Made by a program: the position numbers and the translations under genes. Below are positions 10,993-22,730 of a DNA stretch of 64,000 nucleotides, one piece after another. The notes under the pieces are model-generated. The model saw only the letters and a program-made list of their open reading frames with translations. It did not search any database and was not told the DNA's origin. How positions within the stretch are numbered: the first letter of the stretch is position 1; each line of letters begins with the position of its first letter. The stretch is taken from contig NZ_CP051685.1 of NCBI RefSeq assembly GCF_012849555.1, positions 5,270,001 through 5,334,000 on the forward strand. Direction: 5' to 3'. The stretch is from Massilia forsythiae (GTDB taxonomy: Bacteria > Pseudomonadota > Gammaproteobacteria > Burkholderiales > Burkholderiaceae_D).

Positions 10993-12732
10993 ATGCCAGG
11001 CACCACCCCAACGCAGAGCGCATCGACCGGACCGGCCGGCAGCCCATCGGGTAGCCAATCGGCTAGCCAACCAAGCAGCCAGTTGACGGTACTGGTGGTC
11101 GACCCGAATCCCGGCATGCGCGCCAACCTGCAGAACATGCTGGCGGCGTCGGGCATCCATCGGATCGAGTTCGCCGTCAACGCCGGCGGCGCCGTCAAGG
11201 CGCTGGCGCGCAAGGGCTACGACATCGTCCTGTGCGAATACAGCCTGGGCAGCAGCAACGACAGCAGCGGCGGCGCGGGGCAGGACGGCCAGCAGCTGCT
11301 GGAAGACCTGCGCCACCACAAGCTGATCGCGCCCTGGACCATCTTCATCATGCTCACGGCCGAAGGCGCGCGCGACCGCGTGCTGGGCGCCGCCGAGCTG
11401 GCGCCGACCGACTACATCCTCAAGCCGTTCACGCCCCAGGTGCTGAACGAGCGCATCGGACGCGCGCTGGCGCGCCGCGCCGCCCTGCTGCCGGCGTGGC
11501 AGCAGGCGGCGCAGGGCGATGCGCGCGCCGCCATCGCCACCTGCATCGCCGCCGCCAAGTCGGCGCCGCGTTACGCGGTCGATTTCGCGCGCCTGCGCGC
11601 CGAGCTGCACCTCGCGCTCGGGGAGAGCGCGCACGCCGAGGCCGTGTACCGCCAGGTGCTGGCGGCGCGCCCGCTCGGCTGGGCCAGGCTGGGACTGGCG
11701 CGCACCCTGCTCGACCGCCAGCGCGCCGACGACGCGCTGGCGCTGCTGACCGCGCTGGTGGCCGACAACCCGCGCCTGATGGCCGCCTACGACCTGCTGG
11801 CGCGCTGCCATGCCGCGCGCGGCGAGCACGCGCAGGCGCGCAAGGCGCTCGAGGAGGCGGTGGCGATCTCGCCGCACATGGTGCGCCGCTTGCGCAGGCT
11901 GGGCCGGGCGGCGCTCGACGACGGCGACATGCCCGCCGCCGAAAAGGCGTTCCGCCAGGTGGTGACGCGCTCGCGCCATTCGACATTCAGGAATCCGGAA
12001 GACCACGTCGACCTGGTCCGGGCGCTGGTCGGCAAGGGCGACGTGGCCGCCGCCGGCGCGGTGGTGCGCGACCTGGAGCGCTCGCTGCGCGGTTCGCCCG
12101 AGACCACGGCGTGCCGCGCCATCGCCGGCGCCATGCTGCACGAAGCCGCAGGAGAAACCGCCGCCGCCGCCGCCGCGCTGCGCCAGGCGGTGGACGCGGT
12201 GCGCGGCGGCGGCAAGCTGTCGGGCGCCATGCGCGTCGGCCTGGCGCGCGCCTGCCTGGCGCAGCAGCTGGACGAGGAAGCCTCGGCGCTGATGCTGGCG
12301 GCGCTGCATGGCAATGCCGCCGACGACGACGACGACGACGACCGGGCCGCGCTGTCGGCGCGCCAGGCCGAAGACCTGTTCGTGCAGGCCGGCCGGCCCG
12401 ACCTGGCCGACGGCATGCACCGGCAGTTGCGCGCCCAGGCCCGCATCCTGCTCGGCCTGGCCGACGAGAAGCGCAACATGGGCGACGTGCGCGGCGCGGT
12501 GCAGACCCTGCTCGAGGCGCTGCGGCTGGCGCCCACCGACCTGCAGGTGACGCTGGCGCTGGTCGGCGGCATCCTGCGCCAGGTGATGGAGATGGGCTGG
12601 GACGACGCCCTGGCGGCGCTCGCGGCCGAGCAACTGGCGCAGCTGCGTGCGCTGGACGCGACGCATCCGCGCCTGCAGGCGCTGGAAGCGGAACTGGCGG
12701 CGGCGCGGCGCAAGTATGGTATCGGGGTGTGA
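10993..12732 (+). CDS. receiver-domain protein with TPR repeats, atypical phosphoacceptor
   Basis: 579 residues from the ATG that follows a clear GAGGAAG ribosome binding site. Residues 1-30 are a Ser/Gln/Gly-rich leader. Residues 31-150 form a CheY-like receiver: Asp37 in LVVDPNPGM, Thr122 in FIMLTAEG and Lys144 in YILKPF are present. The phosphoacceptor position (YDIVLCEYSLG, Glu82) is Glu instead of Asp, which often mimics the phosphorylated state. From about 165 to 560 there are TPR-like helical repeats (HAEAVYRQVLAARPLGWARLG, QARKALEEAVAISP and others). There is no DNA-binding or enzymatic output domain, so the protein probably works by protein contacts. Seven consecutive GAC codons give a poly-Asp stretch. 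No histidine kinase is adjacent. Confidence 0.85.
   Translation: MPGTTPTQSASTGPAGSPSGSQSASQPSSQLTVLVVDPNPGMRANLQNMLAASGIHRIEFAVNAGGAVKALARKGYDIVLCEYSLGSSNDSSGGAGQDGQQLLEDLRHHKLIAPWTIFIMLTAEGARDRVLGAAELAPTDYILKPFTPQVLNERIGRALARRAALLPAWQQAAQGDARAAIATCIAAAKSAPRYAVDFARLRAELHLALGESAHAEAVYRQVLAARPLGWARLGLARTLLDRQRADDALALLTALVADNPRLMAAYDLLARCHAARGEHAQARKALEEAVAISPHMVRRLRRLGRAALDDGDMPAAEKAFRQVVTRSRHSTFRNPEDHVDLVRALVGKGDVAAAGAVVRDLERSLRGSPETTACRAIAGAMLHEAAGETAAAAAALRQAVDAVRGGGKLSGAMRVGLARACLAQQLDEEASALMLAALHGNAADDDDDDDRAALSARQAEDLFVQAGRPDLADGMHRQLRAQARILLGLADEKRNMGDVRGAVQTLLEALRLAPTDLQVTLALVGGILRQVMEMGWDDALAALAAEQLAQLRALDATHPRLQALEAELAAARRKYGIGV
12322..12342 (+). repeat. (GAC)7 trinucleotide run inside the receiver-TPR gene
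   Basis: Seven uninterrupted GAC codons encode seven Asp between two TPR segments. Length changes by slippage would keep the frame. Confidence 0.9.
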
Positions 12733-12800
12733 AGCGGCGGGTGAAGGGAGGATGTCCAGCTTCTCCCTCGGCACTGCCGGCAACGACGGTCCGCGCAGGC

Positions 12801-12971
12801 GCAGTGCTGTCCAAGATAATGCCCAATAGCAAAGAACCCGTCGTTCCCGCGTAGGCGGGAACCCATGCAGACTATCCGAAGTTGGCACTGTGGACGCATT
12901 CGCGTCGCTTCTGCCTTATCGATTACTCTTGCTAAGCATGGGTCCCCGCCTGCGCGGGAACGACGTGCTAC
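12801..12971. mobile_element. MITE-like element, copy 2, right end missing
   Basis: One terminal repeat is present (GCAGTGCTGTCCAAGATAAT at 12801-12820), abutting the half-palindrome CCGCGCAGGC on its left. Inside are paired arms at about 12840-12865 and 12936-12966, and a spacer similar to that of the element at 60261-60578. The opposite terminal repeat is not found, so the copy is truncated. It fills the convergent gap between the receiver-TPR gene and 5-oxoprolinase. Confidence 0.7.
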
Positions 12972-12983
12972 GGCCGGCGATGA

Positions 12984-16646
<3,663 letters not shown>

Positions 16647-16708
16647 CGTGTGCTCCCATTCGCATCAAAAAGCTTATTCTATCCGCACAACCAACGAATG
16701 GAACCGGC

Positions 16709-18229
16709 ATGGATACCCTGCTCTACAGCGTCGACCAGATCCGCGCCATCGAACGCGCGGCAACGAGCGCGCTGCCGCCCGGCACGCTGATGCGGCGCGC
16801 CGGCGAGGCGGCCACCACCTACGCGCTCGAACTGCTGAAGGGGCGCCCGACCGACGTCGTGCTGGTGCTGGCCGGACCGGGCAACAACGGCGGCGACGCG
16901 CTCGAGGTCGCCGCCAACCTGGCGGCGCTCGGCTGCAAGGTCAAGGTGGCCTGGCTCGGCGGCGACGGCGCGCCCTCGCCCGAAACGCAGGCGGCGCTGG
17001 AGCGCGCGCATGCCGGCAGCGCCTGCTTCGTCGACGATCTGACGGACGGCGAGTCGCACTGCCTGGTGATCGACGGCCTGTTCGGCATCGGCCCGGCACG
17101 TCCGCTGGCCGGACGCGCGCGCGAACTGGTCGAGGCCGTCAACCGTAAGCGCTGCCCGGTGCTGTCGCTCGACGTGCCCAGCGGCCTGGATGCCGATACC
17201 GGCGCGGTCGTCGGCCCGCACGGCATCGCGGTGGCGGCCACCTACACCATCACCTTCCTCGGCAACAAGCCGGGCCTGCACACCGGCGACGGCTGCGACC
17301 ACGCCGGGCGCGTGCACGTCGACCGGCTCGGCGTCGACGAACTGCAGGTCGCCGGCGTGGACGCCGAGCATGCGCGTGCGCGCCTGAACCTGCCGCCGCT
17401 GTTCGCGGCCTGCGCGGCGCCGCGCCGGCGCAATTCGCACAAGGGCAGCTACGGCGACGTGGCGGTGCTGGGCGGCGCGCCCGGCATGGCCGGGGCGGCG
17501 CTGCTGGCCGCGCGCGGCGCGCTGTTCGCCGGCGCCGGGCGGGTGTTCGTGGCCGCCGTGGGCGACGACGGCGCCGGCATTGCACTCGACCCGACCCAGC
17601 CGGAAATCATGATACGCCCTGCCGCCGGCTTCGCCTTCGGCGGGCGCACGGTGGTGGCCGGCCCCGGCATGGGCGATTCGGCCGGCGCCACGCGCATGCT
17701 GGCCCAGGTGCTGGACGGGTCCGGCCCGCTGCTGGTGGATGCCGACGCCCTCAACCTGGTCGCCGCCAGCCCCGACCTGCAGGCGCGCCTGGCGCGCCAC
17801 GACGGGCCGGCCGTGCTGACCCCGCATCCGCTGGAAGCGGCGCGCCTGCTCGGCGTGACCACGCCGGTGGTGCAGGCCGACCGCCTGGAAAGCGCGCGCG
17901 AACTGGCCCAGCGCCTGAATGCGGTGGTGGTGCTGAAGGGCGCCGGCAGCGTGATCGCGCGGCCGGACGGCGAGGTGGCGGTGAATACCAGCGGCAACCC
18001 GGGCCTTGCCACCGGCGGCAGCGGCGACGTGCTGGCCGGCCTGGGCGGCGCCCTGCTGGCGCAGGGCTGGCCGGCGTGGGAAGCGGCGCTGGGCGCGGTG
18101 TGGCTGCACGGCGCCGCCGCCGACCGCCTGGTGAACTGCGGCTGCGGCCCGATCGGCCTGACCGCCGGCGAACTGCCGCGCGCGATCCGCGCCGAACTGA
18201 ATGCGCTGGCGGCGCAGAGCCGGTCCTGA
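16709..18229 (+). CDS. nnr: bifunctional NAD(P)H-hydrate repair enzyme (epimerase and ADP-dependent dehydratase)
   Basis: 506 residues with both domains of the metabolite-repair enzyme that restores damaged (hydrated) NADH/NADPH. The N-terminal epimerase (YjeF_N) at about 1-220 shows LAGPGNNGGDALEVAANL and LDVPSGLDADTG. The C-terminal ribokinase-like dehydratase at about 235-500 shows GSYGDVAVLGGAPGMAGAA and the catalytic stretch NPGLATGGSGDVLAG. The start ATG follows the family's usual opening (LLYSVDQIRAIE). It is divergent from 5-oxoprolinase and followed 94 bp later by an unrelated hypothetical gene. Confidence 0.96.
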   Translation: MDTLLYSVDQIRAIERAATSALPPGTLMRRAGEAATTYALELLKGRPTDVVLVLAGPGNNGGDALEVAANLAALGCKVKVAWLGGDGAPSPETQAALERAHAGSACFVDDLTDGESHCLVIDGLFGIGPARPLAGRARELVEAVNRKRCPVLSLDVPSGLDADTGAVVGPHGIAVAATYTITFLGNKPGLHTGDGCDHAGRVHVDRLGVDELQVAGVDAEHARARLNLPPLFAACAAPRRRNSHKGSYGDVAVLGGAPGMAGAALLAARGALFAGAGRVFVAAVGDDGAGIALDPTQPEIMIRPAAGFAFGGRTVVAGPGMGDSAGATRMLAQVLDGSGPLLVDADALNLVAASPDLQARLARHDGPAVLTPHPLEAARLLGVTTPVVQADRLESARELAQRLNAVVVLKGAGSVIARPDGEVAVNTSGNPGLATGGSGDVLAGLGGALLAQGWPAWEAALGAVWLHGAAADRLVNCGCGPIGLTAGELPRAIRAELNALAAQSRS

Positions 18230-18323
18230 GTCGGCGGCGCGCGGGGTGACAAAGCGCGCATTTGCGGCGCCGCCGGGCCGCTAAGATGGCGCATCGACCG
18301 CTTTCCCGACATCGAGGAGTCCC

Positions 18324-19103
18324 ATGACCGATTTCGATCCGCGCCATCGCGAACTTGGCAGCTTGCGCGATGCTGGACGACATGCCGAGGCGCTGGCACT
18401 GCTGCAGCATTTGTTCGACGAGGTCGAGGACGGCATCGTGCCGGCCCGTTCCGGACTGTTCATACCGATGCTGGAATGGCGCTTCCTGGGCGAGGTGCAT
18501 GCGCCGGCGCAGGCGGCCCTGCGCGAGCAGCGCGACCGCCAGGTCGCACGCCTGCTGGCGGGCGACCAGTACGTGGGCGCCGGCGTGCAGGCGCCGGAAT
18601 CGCTGTGGCATGTCGGGCGCTTTTCGCTGATCGTCGACATGAACGCGATCCTCGGCGATCCCGGCGCGACGCGCGACCTGTTCCTGCAGCTGGACGCCGC
18701 GCAGCCGGCGCTGGCGCGGCGCTATGCGTGGCAAGCCTTGCCGGACATCGTCGCGGCCGGCGATTTCGCGCTGGCCGAGCGCTATCGCAAAAATCCGCTT
18801 GAACTGCTGAACCAGGTGAATGCGGCCGCCCGCCGCTATCCGCTCTTTCCGCAGGAACGCCAGGCGCCGCGCCTGGCCGCGGAACTGAGCAACCTCACCC
18901 GCGACGTAGGCATCGGCATCGCCGTCCTGCGCGGCACCGGACGAGAACAGGAAGCCGATTCCCTGCGCACCGCCTTGCTGGCAGGCCTGGAGTCCGGCGA
19001 ATTGCGTGCGCTGGCGCAGCGCGAACTGGAAGAGCAGGGCACGATTCAAGGCGAGATCGCACGACACCGGATGGCCCAGGAAGGGCACGACCTGCCCGAT
19101 TGA
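18324..19103 (+). CDS. hypothetical protein, alpha-helical, cytoplasmic
   Basis: 259 residues with no signal peptide or membrane span. The sequence is Leu/Ala/Arg-rich and predicted mostly helical (RELGSLRDAGRHAEALALLQ near the start looks TPR-like). No family was recognised and no catalytic motif is evident. The start is well supported by GAGGAG 8 bp upstream. It sits between nnr and a minus-strand outer-membrane gene, with the latter's terminator just after it. Codon use matches the neighbours, so it is probably a real lineage-specific gene. Confidence 0.75.
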   Translation: MTDFDPRHRELGSLRDAGRHAEALALLQHLFDEVEDGIVPARSGLFIPMLEWRFLGEVHAPAQAALREQRDRQVARLLAGDQYVGAGVQAPESLWHVGRFSLIVDMNAILGDPGATRDLFLQLDAAQPALARRYAWQALPDIVAAGDFALAERYRKNPLELLNQVNAAARRYPLFPQERQAPRLAAELSNLTRDVGIGIAVLRGTGREQEADSLRTALLAGLESGELRALAQRELEEQGTIQGEIARHRMAQEGHDLPD

Positions 19104-19122
19104 GTGCTGCAGCCTGCATATG

Positions 19123-19159
19123 AAAAAACGCGGCGGGACCTGCCGGTGCCCGCCGCGTT
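19123..19159 (-). terminator. terminator for the outer-membrane protein gene (possibly bidirectional)
   Basis: An 11-bp stem (AACGCGGCGGG with CCCGCCGCGTT) with an 11-nt loop. On the minus strand it is followed by six T. It lies between two convergent genes. Confidence 0.88.
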
Positions 19160-19223
19160 GGTGTTGCCGTCGACAAAACCGGCGCGCGCCTGGCGCGACG
19201 CCGGTCAGGCGACGATGGATGGC

Positions 19224-19790
19224 TTAGAAGCCGTACTTCAGGCCCAGCGACACGGCGTCGGCCTTGGCGCCCTGGTACTTGTCCTTGCCGTAGCGCTCGT
19301 ACTCGCCGACCAGGGACAGGTTCTGGTTGAATGCGTACTGTGCACCCAGCGCACCGTAGGCGCCGGTGTCGCGTTCGGTGCCATCGTTGAAACCATCGAC
19401 GCGAACCTTGCGCTCGTTATACGAAGCGCCCAGCTTGGCGTAGGCCGACACACGCTCGTTCACCGGCGTCATGAACTTGGCGGCGACGTAGGAGCTGGAG
19501 CCGCGCACGTTGGCGCCGGTAACGGTGTTCGGTGCCACGATGGTGCTGTAGCCTTCCTTGCGGAAGCGGGTATAACCGGCTTCCACGCCCCAGTTCGGGG
19601 TCAGGTCGTAGCCTGCGAACACTTTCGGGCTGGCTTTCCAGTCGTCGGATGCCTGGTTCTTGGAACCGGAGACGGCGACGCCGACGTACGGGTGGGTCGG
19701 TTGCGCGATGATTTCAGTGGCGGTGGTCTGGGCCTGGGCGGCGCCCATGGCGGCGACGCCGGCGGCGATGGCAACGATCAGCTTTTTCAT
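19224..19790 (-). CDS. small outer-membrane beta-barrel protein (OmpA-like transmembrane domain / porin family)
   Basis: 188 residues. The signal peptide is MKKLIVAIAAGVAAMGAAQA, then amphipathic strands of alternating polarity (PYVGVAVSGS, PNWGVEAGYTRF, VSAYAKLGASYNERKV) and a terminal GLKYGF ending in Phe, the usual outer-membrane insertion signal. It is the size of an eight-stranded barrel without a periplasmic peptidoglycan-binding domain. The start follows AGGAAGAG by the right spacing. The gene is monocistronic, with its own terminator and a 314-bp upstream region. Its role (structural, adhesion or binding) cannot be told from sequence. Confidence 0.88.
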   Translation of the reverse strand: MKKLIVAIAAGVAAMGAAQAQTTATEIIAQPTHPYVGVAVSGSKNQASDDWKASPKVFAGYDLTPNWGVEAGYTRFRKEGYSTIVAPNTVTGANVRGSSSYVAAKFMTPVNERVSAYAKLGASYNERKVRVDGFNDGTERDTGAYGALGAQYAFNQNLSLVGEYERYGKDKYQGAKADAVSLGLKYGF

Positions 19791-20104
19791 ATCTCTTCCT
19801 TTTTGGTGTTTCGTGGTCTGAAACACGATTCCCCGTGAATCGCGTACCGACAACTTAACACCGCCGGTTGTTAAAACCATTACACAAACCGTAAGGAACT
19901 GTAACGAAGCAGCCTTTAACTGACCACCGGGTCAGATATGCATGAGCGCTGTCGAACCGAGATGACTGATTTTTACTTACAAAAGACCGATGTTGGAAGC
20001 ACGATTGTTACATGCATACCTTGTGACATCTTGAAACAACTTTGTGAAACTGGACGTCGTGACAACAATGCATCGACGCTGCCAAGCCGGTCCGGGCTAC
20101 GCCA
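19791..20104. other. AT-richer intergenic region upstream of the barrel gene
   Basis: 314 bp of clearly lower GC than its surroundings, between the barrel gene and the ABC ATPase gene (both minus strand). It must hold the barrel gene's promoter and leader, but no confident -35/-10 pair or terminator was found. No gene is supported here. Confidence 0.6.
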
Positions 20105-20824
20105 TCAGGCAGCCAGGCGCCCGGCGGTGATGGTCAAGGTACGTCCGCAGCGCGCCGCCATGGCGGGATCGTGCGTCACCAGTACCAGGGTCGAACCGCG
20201 TTCGCGATTGAGTTCGAACATCAGCTGTGTGACGGCTTCGCCGGTGGCGGCATCGAGGCTGCCGGTCGGCTCGTCGGCGAACAACAGCGGCGGCTCGGTG
20301 ACGAAGGCGCGCGCCAGCGCCACGCGCTGCTGCTCACCGCCGGACAGGTATTTCGGATAGTGGCGCAGGCGGCTGCCCAGTCCCACGCGCCCGAGCATCG
20401 CCTCGGCCTTTTCGCGGGCGCGGCCGTCGCCGCGCAGTTCCAGCGGCAGCATCACGTTTTCCACAGCATTCAAATGCGCCAGCAGCTGGAACGACTGGAA
20501 CACGAAGCCGAGCTTGGCCTTGCGGAAGGCGGCGCGGCCATCCTCGTCGAGCGCGAAGATATCGGTGCCGTCCAGGATCACCTTGCCGCCCGATGGCCCG
20601 TCCAGGCCGGCCAGCAGGCCGAGCAGGGTCGACTTGCCGGAACCGGAGGCGCCGACCAGGGCGAGCGTCTCGGCCGGTTGCACGGTAAAATCGATGTCGT
20701 GCAGGATGACGAGTTCGCCGCTGGCGTCCGCCACCCGCTTCGACAGACCGATCACCTGGATCGCCGGACCGGATCCGCCCACTTTGGAAGCCTCACGTTT
20801 GGAAGCCTCGGGAATATCACGCAT
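20105..20824 (-). CDS. ABC transporter ATP-binding protein, LolD/YbbA type
   Basis: 239 residues from the ATG at 20824 (a TTG five codons upstream is also in frame). All ABC motifs are present: Walker A GASGSGKST, Q-loop FVFQSFQLLAHL, signature LSGGEQQRV, Walker B LLFADEP and H-loop THD. The MacB/LolD/FtsE subfamily pattern fits ATPases that pair with FtsX-like permeases for export or lipoprotein release. It is divergent from tesA, as ybbA is in E. coli, but the YbbP-type permease expected next to it is absent: the downstream neighbour is the outer-membrane barrel gene. Confidence 0.93.
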   Translation of the reverse strand: MRDIPEASKREASKVGGSGPAIQVIGLSKRVADASGELVILHDIDFTVQPAETLALVGASGSGKSTLLGLLAGLDGPSGGKVILDGTDIFALDEDGRAAFRKAKLGFVFQSFQLLAHLNAVENVMLPLELRGDGRAREKAEAMLGRVGLGSRLRHYPKYLSGGEQQRVALARAFVTEPPLLFADEPTGSLDAATGEAVTQLMFELNRERGSTLVLVTHDPAMAARCGRTLTITAGRLAA

Positions 20825-21458
20825 GCTCGCTCGTTTCAAGATCAGTAAAGGAATTGCCGGCGCCGCAGCCGCCTTGGCGCTGGCCGCGTCGGGGAGCGCC
20901 TATTCTGCACCAAAAACCGTGCTGGTGGTGGGCGACAGCCTGTCCGCCGAGTACGGCATCGCGCGCGGCAGCGGCTGGGTGGCGCTGCTGGAACAGCGCC
21001 TGAAGCAGCGGAAGATCGATGCGCGCGTCGTCAACGCCAGCATCAGCGGCGACACCACCAGCGGCGGGCGCACGCGCCTGCCCGCGCTGCTGCAGCAGCA
21101 CAAGCCGAACCTGGTGGTGCTGGAACTGGGCGCCAACGACGGCCTGCGCGGCCTGCCGGTGAATGCCGCCGAGGACAACCTTCGCACCATGATCGCGCTG
21201 GCGCAAAAGAACAGCGCGCGCGTGCTGCTGGTCGGCATGCGCATGCCGCCCAACTACGGGCGCGCCTATACCGAGCGCTTCGCCGGCATGTACAAGGAAC
21301 TCTCGGGCGAAATGAAGGTGCCGCTGGTGCCGTTCATGCTGGAGGGCGTGGCCCAGGAAGCGTCCAGCTTCCAGCCCGACCGCCTGCATCCGCTGGCGAG
21401 CGCCCATCCCACCATCCTCAACAATATCTGGCCACAAGTCGCCCCCCTCCTTCAATGA
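20823..21458 (+). CDS. tesA: arylesterase / acyl-CoA thioesterase I (TesA-type SGNH hydrolase), secreted
   Basis: 211 residues with a signal peptide of about 29 residues (ending SGSAYSAP). The SGNH motifs are GDSLSAEYG (Ser), SGDTTSGG (Gly), LELGANDGLRG (Asn) and DRLHP (Asp/His). It hydrolyses acyl thioesters and aryl esters in the periplasm. Its start codon overlaps the divergent ABC gene's start codon in the sequence CATG, so no bases separate the two coding regions. The stop overlaps the mnmH start (ATGA). Confidence 0.94.
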   Translation: MLARFKISKGIAGAAAALALAASGSAYSAPKTVLVVGDSLSAEYGIARGSGWVALLEQRLKQRKIDARVVNASISGDTTSGGRTRLPALLQQHKPNLVVLELGANDGLRGLPVNAAEDNLRTMIALAQKNSARVLLVGMRMPPNYGRAYTERFAGMYKELSGEMKVPLVPFMLEGVAQEASSFQPDRLHPLASAHPTILNNIWPQVAPLLQ

Positions 21459-22510
21459 AATACCCCGCAGTCCTGAGCTTCGACGAGATCCTCCCGCAAC
21501 TGGATGCCTTCGACACCGTCATCGACGCCCGCAGCGAATCCGAATTCGCGCTCGACCACCTGCCCGGCGCCATCAACTGCCCGGTGCTGGACGACGCCGA
21601 ACGCATCCTGATCGGCACCACCTACAAGCAGGTCGGCGCGTTCGAGGCCAAGAAGCTGGGCGCGCCGCTGGTGGCGAAGAACATCGCGCGCCACATCGAC
21701 ACCCTGTTCGCCGACAAGCCGAAGGACTGGAAGCCGCTGGTCTACTGCTGGCGCGGCGGCAACCGCAGCGGTTCGATGGTGCATGTCCTGGCGCGCATCG
21801 GCTGGCCCGTGGTGCAGCTCGACGGCGGCTACAAGGCCTACCGCGCCTACGTCAGCGCAGCGCTGGCGGCGCCGCCGGCGCTGCCCTTGCGCGTCATCTG
21901 CGGCACCACCGGCAGCGGCAAGACGCGCCTGCTGCATGCGCTGGAAGCCGCCGGCGCCCAGGTGCTGGACCTGGAAGGCATGGCGGCGCACCGCGGCTCC
22001 GTGCTGGGCCACCTGCCGGGCGAACCGCAGCCGACCCAGAAGCAGTTCGAAACGCGCATCTGGGAGCGTCTGCGCCGCTTCGATCCGAGCCGGCCGGTCT
22101 TCGTCGAATCGGAGAGCAAGAAGGTCGGCAACCTGCGCGTGCCGGAAGCGGTGATGGAACGCATCCGCGCGGCGCCCTGCGTGTCGCTTGCGCTGGCGCA
22201 GCCGGACCGGGTGCGCCTGCTGATGGAAGACTACGAGCATTTCGCGGTCGACCCGGCGGCATTGAACATGCAACTGGATCACCTGGTGCAGCTGCACGGC
22301 CGCGCGCGCATCGATGCCTGGCACGCGCTGGCCAACGACGGACGCATGCCGGAACTGGTCGACCAGCTGCTGGTCGAGCACTACGATCCGGCTTACCTGC
22401 GCTCGATCGAGCGTAATTTCGCCCAGTATCCGCAGGCCGAGGTGCTGGAACTGGTCGGCATCGGCGAGGACGATTTCATGGCGGCGGCGCGCAGCTTGCA
22501 CGGGCGCTGA
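21455..22510 (+). CDS. mnmH: tRNA 2-selenouridine/geranyl-2-thiouridine synthase
   Basis: 351 residues (SelU/YbbB). The N-terminal rhodanese domain has the catalytic Cys98 in VYCWRGGNRSGSM. The C-terminal P-loop domain has GTTGSGKT at 150-157. The enzyme swaps sulfur for selenium at the wobble 2-thiouridine of tRNA-Lys/Glu/Gln through a geranylated intermediate, using selenophosphate. No selD is in the window. It is translationally coupled to tesA through a 4-bp overlap; the same ybbA/tesA/ybbB vicinity is seen in E. coli. Confidence 0.95.
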   Translation: MKYPAVLSFDEILPQLDAFDTVIDARSESEFALDHLPGAINCPVLDDAERILIGTTYKQVGAFEAKKLGAPLVAKNIARHIDTLFADKPKDWKPLVYCWRGGNRSGSMVHVLARIGWPVVQLDGGYKAYRAYVSAALAAPPALPLRVICGTTGSGKTRLLHALEAAGAQVLDLEGMAAHRGSVLGHLPGEPQPTQKQFETRIWERLRRFDPSRPVFVESESKKVGNLRVPEAVMERIRAAPCVSLALAQPDRVRLLMEDYEHFAVDPAALNMQLDHLVQLHGRARIDAWHALANDGRMPELVDQLLVEHYDPAYLRSIERNFAQYPQAEVLELVGIGEDDFMAAARSLHGR

Positions 22511-22517
22511 TCTGGCG

Positions 22518-22614
22518 TAGGATGGACGGGGGCGCCTAGCTGGCTCTGCCGTCCACGCGTTCGAACGGTGCATGCGATCGTTGGACGCGTGGACGGCAAA
22601 GCCGTCCACCCTAC
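22518..22614. repeat. double-hairpin repeat of the GTGGACG family
   Basis: The outer arms GTAGGATGGACGG and CCGTCCACCCTAC (one mismatch) enclose an inner perfect 14-bp stem, TGCCGTCCACGCGT at 22547-22560 with its inverse at 22585-22598. Related arms occur at 32454-32506 and 53792-53813. Confidence 0.75.
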
Positions 22615-22666
22615 CGATACGTTCATTAACCTCGCCCGTCCGACGATCCGCGACACACACGATAAA

Positions 22667-22701
22667 AAACCCGGGCGCCGCGTGATGCGGCGCCCGGGTT
22701 T
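22667..22701 (-). terminator. terminator after ppiD (probably bidirectional)
   Basis: A perfect 15-bp stem (AAACCCGGGCGCCGC and inverse) with a GTGAT loop. On the minus strand it runs into six T, 30 bp after the ppiD stop. It also separates ppiD from the convergent mnmH. Confidence 0.92.
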
Positions 22702-22730
22702 GGTTTTGGCGCGGGCTCGTGCCCGCCTGC

